From Pseudomonas sp. TCU-HL1 (GTDB lineage Bacteria > Pseudomonadota > Gammaproteobacteria > Pseudomonadales > Pseudomonadaceae), in the NCBI RefSeq assembly GCF_001708505.1, contig NZ_CP015992.1:930001-994000 (forward strand): DNA of 64,000 bases. The letters are read 5' to 3'. Positions 53,124 through 61,401 of the stretch are shown here, piece by piece (the first letter of the stretch is position 1; each line of letters begins with the position of its first letter). Below the pieces are notes generated by a model. The model was not told the DNA's origin. It saw only the letters and a program-made list of their open reading frames with translations, and made no database searches. The position numbers and the translations under genes are program-made.

Positions 53124-53213
53124 GGGCGATTTCAATCGCCATGCAGGCCGGAGGCCTGCCTTGCTGGTTCGCGGGGCTGCTGAGCAGCCCTTGGCGAATG
53201 AATTCGCCCCTAC
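53120..53213. repeat. GTAGG...CCTAC palindromic element, copy F, supplying two stop codons
   Basis: GTAGGGGCGATTTCAATCGCC ... GGCGAATGAATTCGCCCCTAC; the inverted complement of copy E. Its left GTAG supplies TAG, the stop of the aldehyde dehydrogenase (53121-53123), and its right CTAC supplies TAG on the minus strand, the stop of the PAS gene (53210-53212). The element thus exactly joins the two convergent reading frames. Confidence 0.85.
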
Positions 53214-53671
53214 AAGAGCCGCGGACGACTTGTCTCCGCCAACTGCCGCTTCAACCGCGCCACCTCGGTCATGTCGGTGATCACCAGGCACACGCGCTCC
53301 ACCTGGCCACCCGCCGCCGCCAGGGGCAGTACCGTGAGGTTCTGGTACATGAAGTCTTCTTCGCCGGTGATGGGGCGGTAGTTCTCGAAGCGGATCAGGT
53401 AGGGTCGCTGCTCCCACAGGCTGAACGCGCGGGTGCCCAGTTGCAGCACGGTGTCCACCTTGCGCCGCAGCCAGTTGCGGTCGATCTCCGGGAACAGTTC
53501 GAAGAGGTTTTTGCCGTGCACACGGTCGGGTCCGAGACCGGAGTGATTCTCCATGAAGCTGTTCCACACCTCGACGCGGTACTGGCGGTCCAGCACCACC
53601 ACGCCGACGTCCAGGCACTGGACGATGTCGAGCAGCCAGTGGAGTTCCTTGAAATCGATCTGTGTCGGCAT
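53210..53671 (-). CDS. PAS-domain signalling protein
   Basis: 153-residue stand-alone PAS domain: DVGVVVLDRQYRVEVWNSFMENHSGLGPDRVHGKNLFELFPEI and a PAC-like end VLPLAAAGGQVERVCLVITDMTEVARLKRQL. No kinase or other output domain. It begins three bases after the stop of the CheY-CheC gene on the same strand and so is the second gene of that pair, likely its sensor or partner. The stop is inside repeat copy F. Confidence 0.85.
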   Translation of the reverse strand: MPTQIDFKELHWLLDIVQCLDVGVVVLDRQYRVEVWNSFMENHSGLGPDRVHGKNLFELFPEIDRNWLRRKVDTVLQLGTRAFSLWEQRPYLIRFENYRPITGEEDFMYQNLTVLPLAAAGGQVERVCLVITDMTEVARLKRQLAETSRPRLL

Positions 53672-53674
53672 GGG

Positions 53675-54682
53675 TCAGTCCATCAGGTAGTGGATCTTCT
53701 GGGTCAGGCGCGCGATGGAGGTTTCGGTGAAGAGCAGCAACAGGTCGAAGTGCAGGTTGTGGTCTTCGATGGCGTAACTGATCTCCACCGCCAGCGTCTT
53801 GCGCCAGCGCCGATTGTTGAGCTGGAACAGCCGCTCGATGGAGCTGTGCTGGCCCAGCAGTTCGGGGTGGCCCTGGGAGAAGCGCACGTCGATCTGCTCG
53901 GCAATGCCGGCCAGGCAGGCACCGATCAGGATGCTCGCCAGGTCCAGCAGCATTTCCGCCTGGTTGTCCTGGCCCTGGGGTTTCCAGCCGAGCAGGCGGG
54001 CCACTTCGGCGTTCTCGGCATCGTGGAACAGCAGCAGCGCCTCGCCGGCGATGGATTCCCCGATGAACCCCTGGCACACCGCAGACAGCCGCTCGCCGCG
54101 CTGGGCATCGGCGAGGGCCATGTGCAGTTCGCTGACTTCGAAGAGGTTGACGTTGGGCACCGGCAACTGGACGAAGACGCCGAGCACCCGCGCCAGCAGG
54201 GCGGCAGCGCGGCCCATGGCGACGTTGCTGACTTCGCGCAGGGCATCGCGGAAGTTCACCCGCAGGTCAGGCTCGATCCGGACGGGGACGCCCGTAACCG
54301 GACTGGTGGACGGTGCCGGGCGCAACAGGCCGAGGCTGATCAGGGTTTCCCGCAGCTCGTCCGGATCGGCCGGCTTGCGGACGAAGGCCAGTGCGCCGAG
54401 TTCGTGGACGCGGCGCTGGGCTTCCTCCTGGATATCGCCGGATACCACCACCACCCTGGCATTCAGGCCCTCGGCGCGAATGCGGCTGAGCACCTGGTAG
54501 CCATCCATGACCGGCATGGTGAGGTCGAGCAGAACCACCTGGCCGTGGCCCTGGCGGATGGCATCGAGGGCTTCTTCGCCGTGACTGGCCTGGGTGATAT
54601 GCACCGGCCAGTCCAGCGGCAGCGCGCGAATCAACTGCTTGCGCGCCATCATCGAGTCGTCGCAGACGAGAAGGGGAATCAC
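53675..54682 (-). CDS. CheY-CheC fusion response regulator
   Basis: 335 residues from GTG 54682 (TTG 54721 possible). An N-terminal receiver domain (LLVCDDSMMARKQL, phospho-Asp in VVLLDLTMPVMDG, Lys in FVRKPADPDEL) is joined to a CheC-like phosphatase domain (EVSNVAMGRAAALLARVLG, VPNVNLFEVSEL, LLDLASILIGACLAGIAEQIDV). CheC/CheX-type domains dephosphorylate CheY-P, so this may be a feedback phosphatase or signal terminator. No chemotaxis cluster is adjacent; the PAS gene follows. Start choice is uncertain. Confidence 0.83.
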   Translation of the reverse strand: MIPLLVCDDSMMARKQLIRALPLDWPVHITQASHGEEALDAIRQGHGQVVLLDLTMPVMDGYQVLSRIRAEGLNARVVVVSGDIQEEAQRRVHELGALAFVRKPADPDELRETLISLGLLRPAPSTSPVTGVPVRIEPDLRVNFRDALREVSNVAMGRAAALLARVLGVFVQLPVPNVNLFEVSELHMALADAQRGERLSAVCQGFIGESIAGEALLLFHDAENAEVARLLGWKPQGQDNQAEMLLDLASILIGACLAGIAEQIDVRFSQGHPELLGQHSSIERLFQLNNRRWRKTLAVEISYAIEDHNLHFDLLLLFTETSIARLTQKIHYLMD

Positions 54683-54802
54683 CTTGGGGGCACCGCACGG
54701 AGAAAGCTGGGCTCTGGGCAATCATAGACGCTGGCCGCGTGCCAGCCGACACCTTGCGGCCAGCTTCCGATCAGCTGTGATTTCTGGCGAGCTGCCGGTT
54801 GG

Positions 54803-56029
54803 TCAGCTCGTCGAGAGCCAGCGCAGCAAGCCCTGTGCGGCGACGCGGCCGCTGGCGAAGCAGGCGGTGAGCAGGTAGCCACCGGTAGGGGCTTCCCAGT
54901 CGAGCATTTCGCCGGCGCAGAACACGCCCGGCAGTTGCTTGAGCATCAGGTTTTCATCCAGTGCCTCGAAGGGCACGCCACCGGCCGAACTGATCGCTTC
55001 GTCCAGTGGACGCGCCCGCACCAGCGTCAGCGGCAAGGCCTTGATGACGGCTGCCAGACGCGCGGGATCGGTGAAGTCATCCTTGGCGGACAGTTCTCGC
55101 AAGAGGCCGGCACGGGCGCCGTCGATGCCCAGCTGGCTGTGCAGATGCTTGGCCATGGAGCGCAAACCGCGCGGCCGGGACAGCGCCCTGAGGATTTTAT
55201 CCACAGGCTGGTTCGGCAGCAGGTCCAGGTACAGCGTGGCGCTGCCGCGGGCATTGATCCGCTCGCGAATGGCGGCGGAGAAGGCATAGATGAGGCTGCC
55301 TTCCACGCCGGTGGCGGTCAGCACGAACTCGCCCTGGCGCGGCGCCGTGTCGTCCAGGCGAACCGTCACCGACTTGATCGGCGCGCCGGCGAACTTCTCC
55401 TTGAGCAGCGGGCTCCAGCCTTCCACCTCGAAGCCGCAGTTGCTTGGCTGCAAGGGCGCGATGGACACACCGCGCTGTTGCAGCAGCGGCACCCAGGCGC
55501 CATCCGAACCCAGGCGCGCCCAGCTGCCGCCGCCGAGGGCGAGCACGCAGGCATCGGTGCGGACTGCCGATTCCCCGTCCGGCGAGGCGATGCGCAGGGC
55601 GCCGTCGTCGGTCCAGCCCAGCCAGCGGCTGCGGGTGTGGATAACCACGCCTTGCTCGCGCAGGCGCTTGAGCCAGGCACGCAGCAGCGGCGCGGCCTTC
55701 ATGTCGGTGGGGAACACCCGGCCCGAGCTGCCGACAAAGGTGTCGATGCCCAGGCCATGAATCCACGCCTGCAACTCCTCGGCGCCGAAGCCTTCCAGCA
55801 GCGCAGCGACCTCGTCGCGACGTGCGCCGTAACGGCCGAGAAAGGGCACTTTCGGTTCCGAATGGGTGATGTTCATCCCGCCCACACCAGCCAGCAGGAA
55901 CTTGCGCCCCACCGAGGGCATGGCATCGAACAACTCCACCCGCGCACCGCCCTGGGCCAGGACTTCGGCGGCCATCAGGCCAGCGGGGCCACCGCCGATG
56001 ACGGCGACGAAGGGGGAGGAGTCATTCAT
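54803..56029 (-). CDS. BaiN/HI0933-like NAD(P)/FAD-dependent oxidoreductase (TIGR03862 type)
   Basis: 408 residues. FAD Rossmann start VAVIGGGPAGLMAAEVLAQGGARVELFDAM, mid motif LALGGGSWARLGSDG, and C-terminal GVFCAGEMLDWEAPTGGYLLTACFASGRVAAQG. Layout fits the HI0933/BaiN flavoprotein group; role unknown (reductase or tRNA/coenzyme related in relatives). Confidence 0.88.
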   Translation of the reverse strand: MNDSSPFVAVIGGGPAGLMAAEVLAQGGARVELFDAMPSVGRKFLLAGVGGMNITHSEPKVPFLGRYGARRDEVAALLEGFGAEELQAWIHGLGIDTFVGSSGRVFPTDMKAAPLLRAWLKRLREQGVVIHTRSRWLGWTDDGALRIASPDGESAVRTDACVLALGGGSWARLGSDGAWVPLLQQRGVSIAPLQPSNCGFEVEGWSPLLKEKFAGAPIKSVTVRLDDTAPRQGEFVLTATGVEGSLIYAFSAAIRERINARGSATLYLDLLPNQPVDKILRALSRPRGLRSMAKHLHSQLGIDGARAGLLRELSAKDDFTDPARLAAVIKALPLTLVRARPLDEAISSAGGVPFEALDENLMLKQLPGVFCAGEMLDWEAPTGGYLLTACFASGRVAAQGLLRWLSTS

Positions 56030-56109
56030 GGGGGAGAAACGCGGAAGTGGGATAAGGGACGCATTCTACCGGACTGCGGGCATCCTATAGGCCTGCACGA
56101 CGGCTTTTC

Positions 56110-56225
56110 GTAGGGTGGAAATCGCTCTTCATTTCCACCATTCGATGTCGGCCTCTCCCCCGATGGTGGACTGATGACGCGTGGTCCAGCCCTTTGATGG
56201 GTTTCGCAAGCTCTACCCATCCTAC
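56110..56225. repeat. GTAGG...CCTAC palindromic element, copy G
   Basis: GTAGGGTGGAAATCG ... CTACCCATCCTAC, about 116 bases, between two same-strand genes, the only member besides copy E not between convergent genes. No other feature in 56030-56247. Confidence 0.6.
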
Positions 56226-56247
56226 AAAGGGCAGACATTCCCCCGGC

Positions 56248-57189
56248 CTATGAGCCAGGAGGCCGTCCGTTTCCCAACCCCATCTCGCGCCAGACCCGGT
56301 CAGCACTGTGATGGAGGATGCCGTGGCGTCGCGCCAGCGCCGCGCGGTCCTTGCTGTAGCCGCCGCCGATCACCCCCACCACCGGGATATCCCGGCCCAG
56401 GCAATGGCGGATCACCCGCTCGTCGCGCTCGGCCACGCCGACATCGGTGAGTTGCAGGTAGCCCAGGGCATCGTCCTTGTGCACGTCCACGCCGGCGTCG
56501 TAGAGCACGATGTCCGGCTGGTAGAGCGGCAGCAGGTAGTTGAGGGCATCCTCCACCACTTGCAGGTAGTCGGCGTCGCCCATGCCCATGGGCAGGGGAA
56601 TGTCCCAGTCGCTCTCGGCCTTGCGCGCGGGGAAGTTTTTTTCGCAATGCAGCGAGACGGTGACGGCTTCCGGCGTATCGGCCAGCAGCCGCGCGGTGCC
56701 ATCGCCCTGGTGCACGTCGCAGTCGAAGATCAGCACCCGCTGCGCTTTGCCCGCTTGCAGCAGGTAATGGCTGATTACCGCCAGGTCGTTGAAGATACAG
56801 AAGCCCGCCGCATGGTCGAAGTGCGCATGGTGGGTGCCGCCGGCGAGGTGGCAGGCCAGGCCGTGCTTCAGGGCGAGGTCGGCGGCCAGCAGCGAGCCGC
56901 CCACCGCGCGCACTGTGCGTCGAGCCAGCGGCTCACTCCAGGGCAGGCCGAGGCGGCGCTGTTCCTCGCGGCCCAGTTCGCCGTCGAGGAAGCGCTGGAT
57001 ATAGTCCGGGCAGTGGGCCAGGGCCAGCACCTCGGGTGGGCAGATTTCCGGTCGATGCAGGCGCGCGTCGGTGGTCAGGCCGCTGTCCAGCAAGTGCTCG
57101 TAGAGCAGGCGGAACTTCTCCATGGGGAAGCGGTGCTCCGCCGGAAATGGCGGGCTGTAGTCGTCGTGGTAGACCAGTGGCAGGAACAT
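56248..57189 (-). CDS. Histone-deacetylase-family hydrolase
   Basis: 313 residues of the arginase/deacetylase fold. The active-site motif AGGTHHAHFDHAAGFCIFNDLAV includes the His pair and Asp; VLIFDCDVHQGDGTARLL has the Asp/His zinc ligands; YDAGVDVHKDDALG carries the second Asp. Bacterial members deacetylate acetylpolyamines, acetoin or protein lysine. Specific substrate not readable. Confidence 0.9.
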   Translation of the reverse strand: MFLPLVYHDDYSPPFPAEHRFPMEKFRLLYEHLLDSGLTTDARLHRPEICPPEVLALAHCPDYIQRFLDGELGREEQRRLGLPWSEPLARRTVRAVGGSLLAADLALKHGLACHLAGGTHHAHFDHAAGFCIFNDLAVISHYLLQAGKAQRVLIFDCDVHQGDGTARLLADTPEAVTVSLHCEKNFPARKAESDWDIPLPMGMGDADYLQVVEDALNYLLPLYQPDIVLYDAGVDVHKDDALGYLQLTDVGVAERDERVIRHCLGRDIPVVGVIGGGYSKDRAALARRHGILHHSADRVWREMGLGNGRPPGS

Positions 57190-57258
57190 CGATAGGCACT
57201 CGGGGCGGTACGCCGGCAGTATGATGGGGCCCTTGCGTCGTGCTCAAGAGACTGCCCC

Positions 57259-57813
57259 GTGACCGAACTCAACACCCCGCGTCTGCGCCTGCGCGCCTGG
57301 CGCGACGATGACCTGCCAGCCTTCGCCGGACTGAATGCCGACCCGCAGGTGATGCGGCACTTTCCCGCCTGCATGAGCCAGGAGGAAAGCGATGCCCTGG
57401 CGGCCTGTATCCGCCGGCATACCCTGCTGTGCGGCTTCGGCCAATGGGTCGTCGAGCATCGTGGCGATGGCGGCTTTGTCGGGGTTGTCGGCCTGCAGAA
57501 TGTGAACTTCGCGGAGCGCTTCACCCCGGCCGTGGAAATCGGCTGGCGCCTGATGCCTGGCTACTGGGGGCACGGCCTGGCCAGCGAGGCGGCACAGGCA
57601 GCCCTGGCGTTCGGTTTCGAGTCCCTGCAACTGGCGGAGATCGTGGCCTTCACCGTACCGGCCAACCTGCGTTCCCAGGCGGTGATGCAACGCATCGGCA
57701 TGCAGCGCGACCCGGACGGCGACTTCGAACACCCGCTCCTGCCTGTTGGCCACGCGCTGCGTCGCCATGTGCTTTACCGGCTGGGGCGCGCTGAATGGGA
57801 AGCGCTGCGATGA
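57259..57813 (+). CDS. GNAT-family N-acetyltransferase
   Basis: 184 residues from GTG. GNAT core: TPRLRLRAWRDDDLPAFAGLNADPQVMRHFP, acetyl-CoA loop EIGWRLMPGYWGHGLASEAAQAAL (RxxGxGxG/A type) and NLRSQAVMQRIGMQRDPDGDFEHP, the RimJ/RimL-like subgroup. Overlaps the SagB-type gene by four bases, so the two are translated together. Confidence 0.9.
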   Translation: MTELNTPRLRLRAWRDDDLPAFAGLNADPQVMRHFPACMSQEESDALAACIRRHTLLCGFGQWVVEHRGDGGFVGVVGLQNVNFAERFTPAVEIGWRLMPGYWGHGLASEAAQAALAFGFESLQLAEIVAFTVPANLRSQAVMQRIGMQRDPDGDFEHPLLPVGHALRRHVLYRLGRAEWEALR

Positions 57814-59414
57814 ATGACGCCGTGCGTGCCTACCACGAACTCAGCAAGCACCGCCCGGATCGCTTCGCCCCCGGCCCCGGCCAACTGGACTGGGCCACCC
57901 AGCCGGCGCCTTTCCGTCGCTACAGTGGCGCGCGTCTGCTTGAACTGTTTCACCGTCCGCTGGAAGAGACGCCACCATACGATGCCGTGTTCGCCGCGCC
58001 GGTTGGCCGGCCGGCACCGCTCGATCGCGAAAGCCTGTCGCAACTGCTCTACGACAGCCTGGCCATTTCCGCGTGGAAGGAAGCCGGCGCCAGCCGCTGG
58101 GCGCTACGGGTCAATCCGTCGTCGGGCAACCTGCATCCCACCGAAGCTTATCTGCTGTTGCCACCCGGCGCGGCCGGGGAGGGCGGTCTGCTGGCCCATT
58201 ACGCGCCGGATGCCCACGCCCTGGAGGTGCGCGCCGAATTGCCGTCGCCCCTGGCCGCGCAACTGGCCGCAGCGCTACCGCCGGGTGGCTTCCTGCTCGG
58301 TCTGGCCAGCATCCCCTGGCGGGAGGCCTGGAAATACGGCGAGCGTGCCTACCGCTATTGCCAGCACGACCTGGGCCACGCCCTGGCGGCCCTGGCGATT
58401 GCCGCGTCCGCCCTGGGCTGGCAGGTACGGGCCATGGGCGGCGTTGCCGAACAGACGCTGGACAGGCTGCTGGGGTTGGATCGTCCTGGCTTCGTCGAAC
58501 GCGAATATGCCGATGTGCTGCTGTGGATTGGCCCCGCCCAGGAGCGCGAGTTCGCCCTGAACCAGCCTCTGCTCGACGGTATCGCAGCGCTGGAGTTGCA
58601 AGGCACGCCTAATCGCCTGTCCCGCGAGCAGTACCCCTGGCCGGAGCTGGAGCGCGTCCACGGCTTGTGCCGCGCACCGCGCCTGCCGTTGTCCGAATGG
58701 CGCACCGTGGAGGCCACCGCCGCTGTGGATAACCCCGGCCTGCCCTTGCGTCCGCTGCTGCACCGGCGGCGCAGCGCCCAGTCCATGGACGGTCGCAGCG
58801 GCATCCAGGCCGAACTGCTGCTGGCCTGGCTGCGTCGCCTGATGCCGGCGCGCTCGCCGGTGCCCTTCGCCTGCCTCGGTGCGCCCCAGGTGGACCTGTT
58901 GCTGTTCGTCCACCGGGTCCAGGGCCTGGAGCCAGGGCTCTATTGGCTGGCGCGGGGCGCGGCGTCGGAGGGCGAGTTGGCGGCAGGCCTGCGCAGTGAT
59001 TTCCTCTGGCAGCGGGCCAGCGACGAGCTGCCGCTGTACCGCCTGCTGGAAGGCGACGCCCGCGGCCTGGCGGGGTTCCTTTCCTGCGGTCAAGACATCG
59101 CCGCCGACGGCTGCGTTGCGCTGGCGATGCTCGCGCGCTTCGACGCGGCCCTGGAACGGGGCGCCTGGCACTACCCTCGGCTTTACTGGGAGTGCGGGCA
59201 GATTGGCCAGTTGCTCTATCTGGAAGCCGAAGCCGCTGGCTTGTCCGGTACCGGGATCGGTTGCTACTTCGACGATTCGGTACATGAATTGCTGGAAATG
59301 GCCGACAGTCGCTGGCAAAGCCTTTACCATTTCACCATCGGCCGCGCGCTGTGGGACGAGCGCCTGACAACGCTGCCAGCCTACCCGGAACTACGAAGAC
59401 CGCCCCGGCCATGA
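57810..59414 (+). CDS. SagB-type dehydrogenase with two nitroreductase domains
   Basis: 534 residues. Two successive nitroreductase-fold domains: residues ~75-230 (ISAWKEAGASRWALRVNPSSGNLHPTEAYLLLP, the SagB FMN motif SxGNLHP) and ~310-520 (LHRRRSAQSMDGRSG ... ECGQIGQLLYLEAEAAGLSGTGIGCYFDDSVHELL). SagB dehydrogenases oxidise azolines to azoles in TOMM peptide synthesis, but no precursor peptide or cyclodehydratase gene is adjacent, so this is an orphan member. The start ATG overlaps the GNAT stop (ATGA). Confidence 0.87.
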   Translation: MNDAVRAYHELSKHRPDRFAPGPGQLDWATQPAPFRRYSGARLLELFHRPLEETPPYDAVFAAPVGRPAPLDRESLSQLLYDSLAISAWKEAGASRWALRVNPSSGNLHPTEAYLLLPPGAAGEGGLLAHYAPDAHALEVRAELPSPLAAQLAAALPPGGFLLGLASIPWREAWKYGERAYRYCQHDLGHALAALAIAASALGWQVRAMGGVAEQTLDRLLGLDRPGFVEREYADVLLWIGPAQEREFALNQPLLDGIAALELQGTPNRLSREQYPWPELERVHGLCRAPRLPLSEWRTVEATAAVDNPGLPLRPLLHRRRSAQSMDGRSGIQAELLLAWLRRLMPARSPVPFACLGAPQVDLLLFVHRVQGLEPGLYWLARGAASEGELAAGLRSDFLWQRASDELPLYRLLEGDARGLAGFLSCGQDIAADGCVALAMLARFDAALERGAWHYPRLYWECGQIGQLLYLEAEAAGLSGTGIGCYFDDSVHELLEMADSRWQSLYHFTIGRALWDERLTTLPAYPELRRPPRP

Positions 59415-59445
59415 CCGGGGTGGCAGCCTTGCAGAGGAGATCCCC

Positions 59446-60315
59446 ATGACCCAGGTGCTCGACGAGCTGGTCGCGCTGCTGAGCCTTGAATCCATCGAAG
59501 AGAACCTGTTCCGTGGCGTCAGCCAGGACCTGGGTTTCCGCCAGTTGTTCGGTGGCCAGGTGCTCGGCCAGTCCCTTTCCGCCGCCAGCCAGACAGTAGA
59601 ACCCGAGCGCCATGTGCACTCCCTTCACGGTTACTTCCTGCGCCCGGGCGATGCCGGCCTGCCGGTGGTCTACTCGGTCGAGCGGGTGCGCGATGGCGGC
59701 AGCTTCAGCACCCGCCGCGTCACGGCGATCCAGAAGGGCCAGCAGATCTTCACCTGCAGCGCCTCGTTCCAGCAGGATGAAGGCGGGTTCGAGCACCAGC
59801 TCGGCATGCCCGATGTGCCAGGGCCGGAGAACCTGCCCAGCGAACTGGAGCTGGCACGGCAGAACGTCCACCTGCTGTCCGAGCGGGTACGCGACAAGTT
59901 CCTCTGCGCCAAGCCCATCGAGATCCGTCCGGTCACCGTGGAAAACCCCTTCGACCCGCGTCCGGGCGAGCCGGTCAAGTACGTCTGGTTCCGCGCCGAC
60001 GGCAGCCTTCCGGACATCGCGGCGATCCACAAGTACATCCTGGCCTACGCCTCCGACTTCGGCCTGCTGACCACGTCCATGCTCCCGCACGGCGTGTCGG
60101 TGTGGCAGAAGTTCATGCAGGTGGCCAGCCTCGACCACGCCCTGTGGTTCCACCGCGACCTGCGCGCGGACGACTGGCTGCTCTATTCCATGGACAGCCC
60201 CTGGGCCGGCAACTCCCGTGGCTTTTCGCGCGGCAGCATCTTCAACCGTGCCGGCCAACTGGTCGCCTCCGTAGCCCAGGAAGGGCTGACCCGCTTGCGT
60301 GAGGATTGGAAGTGA
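59446..60315 (+). CDS. tesB: Acyl-CoA thioesterase II
   Basis: 289 residues, TesB double-hotdog. Motifs: FRGVSQDLGFRQLFGGQVLGQSLSAA, VHSLHGYFLRPGD, and C-terminal DHALWFHRDLRADDWLLYSMDSPWAGNSRGFSRG with the catalytic Asp (D204-type). Broad acyl-CoA hydrolase of the cytosol. Length standard. AGGAGATCCCC precedes the ATG. Overlaps the HAD gene. Confidence 0.95.
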   Translation: MTQVLDELVALLSLESIEENLFRGVSQDLGFRQLFGGQVLGQSLSAASQTVEPERHVHSLHGYFLRPGDAGLPVVYSVERVRDGGSFSTRRVTAIQKGQQIFTCSASFQQDEGGFEHQLGMPDVPGPENLPSELELARQNVHLLSERVRDKFLCAKPIEIRPVTVENPFDPRPGEPVKYVWFRADGSLPDIAAIHKYILAYASDFGLLTTSMLPHGVSVWQKFMQVASLDHALWFHRDLRADDWLLYSMDSPWAGNSRGFSRGSIFNRAGQLVASVAQEGLTRLREDWK

Positions 60316-60917
60316 CGGTTCCGAGCACTGGACTTGGGCGATACCGCCACTGGGTGTTCGACATGGACGGCACCCTGACCATCGCCGCGCACGACTTCGC
60401 GGCGATCCGCGTGGCACTGGAGATTCCGCCGGAGGACGACATCCTCCACCACCTTGCCTCCCTGCCCGAGGAGGTGGCCGCCGCCAAGCACGCGTGGTTG
60501 CTGGAACACGAACGGGAACTGGCGCTGAACGCCCAGCCCGCCGCCGGTGCGGTCGAACTGGTGCGTGAGCTCCACCAGCGCGACTGCCAGCTTGGCATCC
60601 TCACCCGCAATGCCCACGAACTGGCGCTGCTTACCCTGGAAGCCATCGGCCTCGGCGACTGCTTCGCCACCGCCGACATCCTCGGCCGCGGCGAAGCGCC
60701 ACCCAAACCCCACCCTGGCGGCCTGCTGCACCTGGCCGACCGCTGGCGGGTCGAACCCCGCGAGCTGGTGATGGTGGGCGACTACCGTTTCGACCTTGAC
60801 TGCGGCCGGGCGGCCGGCGCCGGCACCGTGCTGGTGAACCTGCCGGAAAACCCCTGGCCGGAACTGGTGGACTGGTTCGCGCGGGATTGTGGGGAACTGT
60901 TGGGGATGGTGAGGTAA
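60312..60917 (+). CDS. HAD-family phosphatase
   Basis: 201 residues from GTG 60312, overlapping the tesB stop (GTGA). HAD motif I FDMDGTLT near residue 19, motif II LGILTRNAHELAL, motif III KPHPGGLLHLADRW and motif IV VGDYRFDLDCGRAAGA. Cap is the small helical type. Acts on small phosphomonoesters; substrate unknown. Confidence 0.9.
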   Translation: MTVPSTGLGRYRHWVFDMDGTLTIAAHDFAAIRVALEIPPEDDILHHLASLPEEVAAAKHAWLLEHERELALNAQPAAGAVELVRELHQRDCQLGILTRNAHELALLTLEAIGLGDCFATADILGRGEAPPKPHPGGLLHLADRWRVEPRELVMVGDYRFDLDCGRAAGAGTVLVNLPENPWPELVDWFARDCGELLGMVR

Positions 60918-60927
60918 CGGCCTTTGG

Positions 60928-60966
60928 CCCCCTCTCCCGCTTGCGGGAGAGGGCGGGGGGAGAGGG
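60928..60966. repeat. CCCTCTCCC palindrome, left of DUF559 gene
   Basis: CCCCCTCTCCCGC-TT-GCGGGAGAGGGCGGGG then GGAGAGGG. It forms a strong stem after the HAD stop codon and can act as terminator. The right-hand copy at 61402-61440 is a direct repeat of it with one base difference in the loop over 39 bases; the copy at 61325-61363 is inverted. Confidence 0.8.
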
Positions 60967-60988
60967 CGATACTGAGCAAGGAGGCTCA

Positions 60989-61324
60989 ATGGAACTGAAG
61001 AAATTTGCCAGGGAATTGCGCAGCAACATGACTGATGCTGAGCATCACCTCTGGTACTACCTGCGTGGACATCGGTTCTTCGGACTCAAGTTCAAACGAC
61101 AGAAGCCAATGGGGCGCCACATAGTTGACTTCGTTTGTCTGGAGCAGCTGCTGGTGATCGAACTGGATGGTGGCCAGCATCAGGAACAGGCTGCTCAAGA
61201 TGGCGAACGCGATCGCTGGCTGTCAAAGCAGGGCTATCGGGTGTTGCGCTTCTGGAATCATGAAGTGCTGGGGGAGACGGACGCTGTGCTTGAGGCGATA
61301 GCACGTGCGCTCGGTAAACTCTGA
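60989..61324 (+). CDS. DUF559 (Vsr/PD-(D/E)xK-like) endonuclease domain protein
   Basis: 111 residues. DUF559 pattern: FARELRSNMTDAEHHLWYYLRGHRFFGLKFKRQKPMG, VDFVCLEQLLVIELDGGQHQEQAAQDGERDRWLSKQGYRVLRFWNHEVL. The Asp of HIVDFVC and the Glu/Asp of VIELDGGQH fit a PD-(D/E)xK nuclease core. AAGGAG is five bases before the ATG. Both flanks are the CCCTCTCCC palindrome family; the right flank starts on the base after the stop codon. A selfish or repeat-linked gene is suggested; function of DUF559 is unknown. Confidence 0.85.
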   Translation: MELKKFARELRSNMTDAEHHLWYYLRGHRFFGLKFKRQKPMGRHIVDFVCLEQLLVIELDGGQHQEQAAQDGERDRWLSKQGYRVLRFWNHEVLGETDAVLEAIARALGKL

Positions 61325-61363
61325 CCCCTCTCCCCAGCCCTCTCCCACGAGTGGGAGAGGGGG
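61325..61363. repeat. CCCTCTCCC palindrome, inverted copy right of DUF559 gene
   Basis: CCCCTCTCCCCAGCCCTCTCCCACGAGTGGGAGAGGGGG begins at the base right after the DUF559 stop. By orientation it is the inverted form of the left copy (60928-60966), so the gene lies between inverted repeats. Confidence 0.75.
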
Positions 61364-61401
61364 CGGTCCGTGTTCGTCGTGACCAGATCGCGCCGATCAG
61401 G

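Noticed and set aside
51597..54077. 826-residue minus-strand frame over the aldehyde dehydrogenase
   Set aside because: Shadow frame; PAS and CheC genes in other frames and the aldehyde dehydrogenase on the plus strand explain the DNA.
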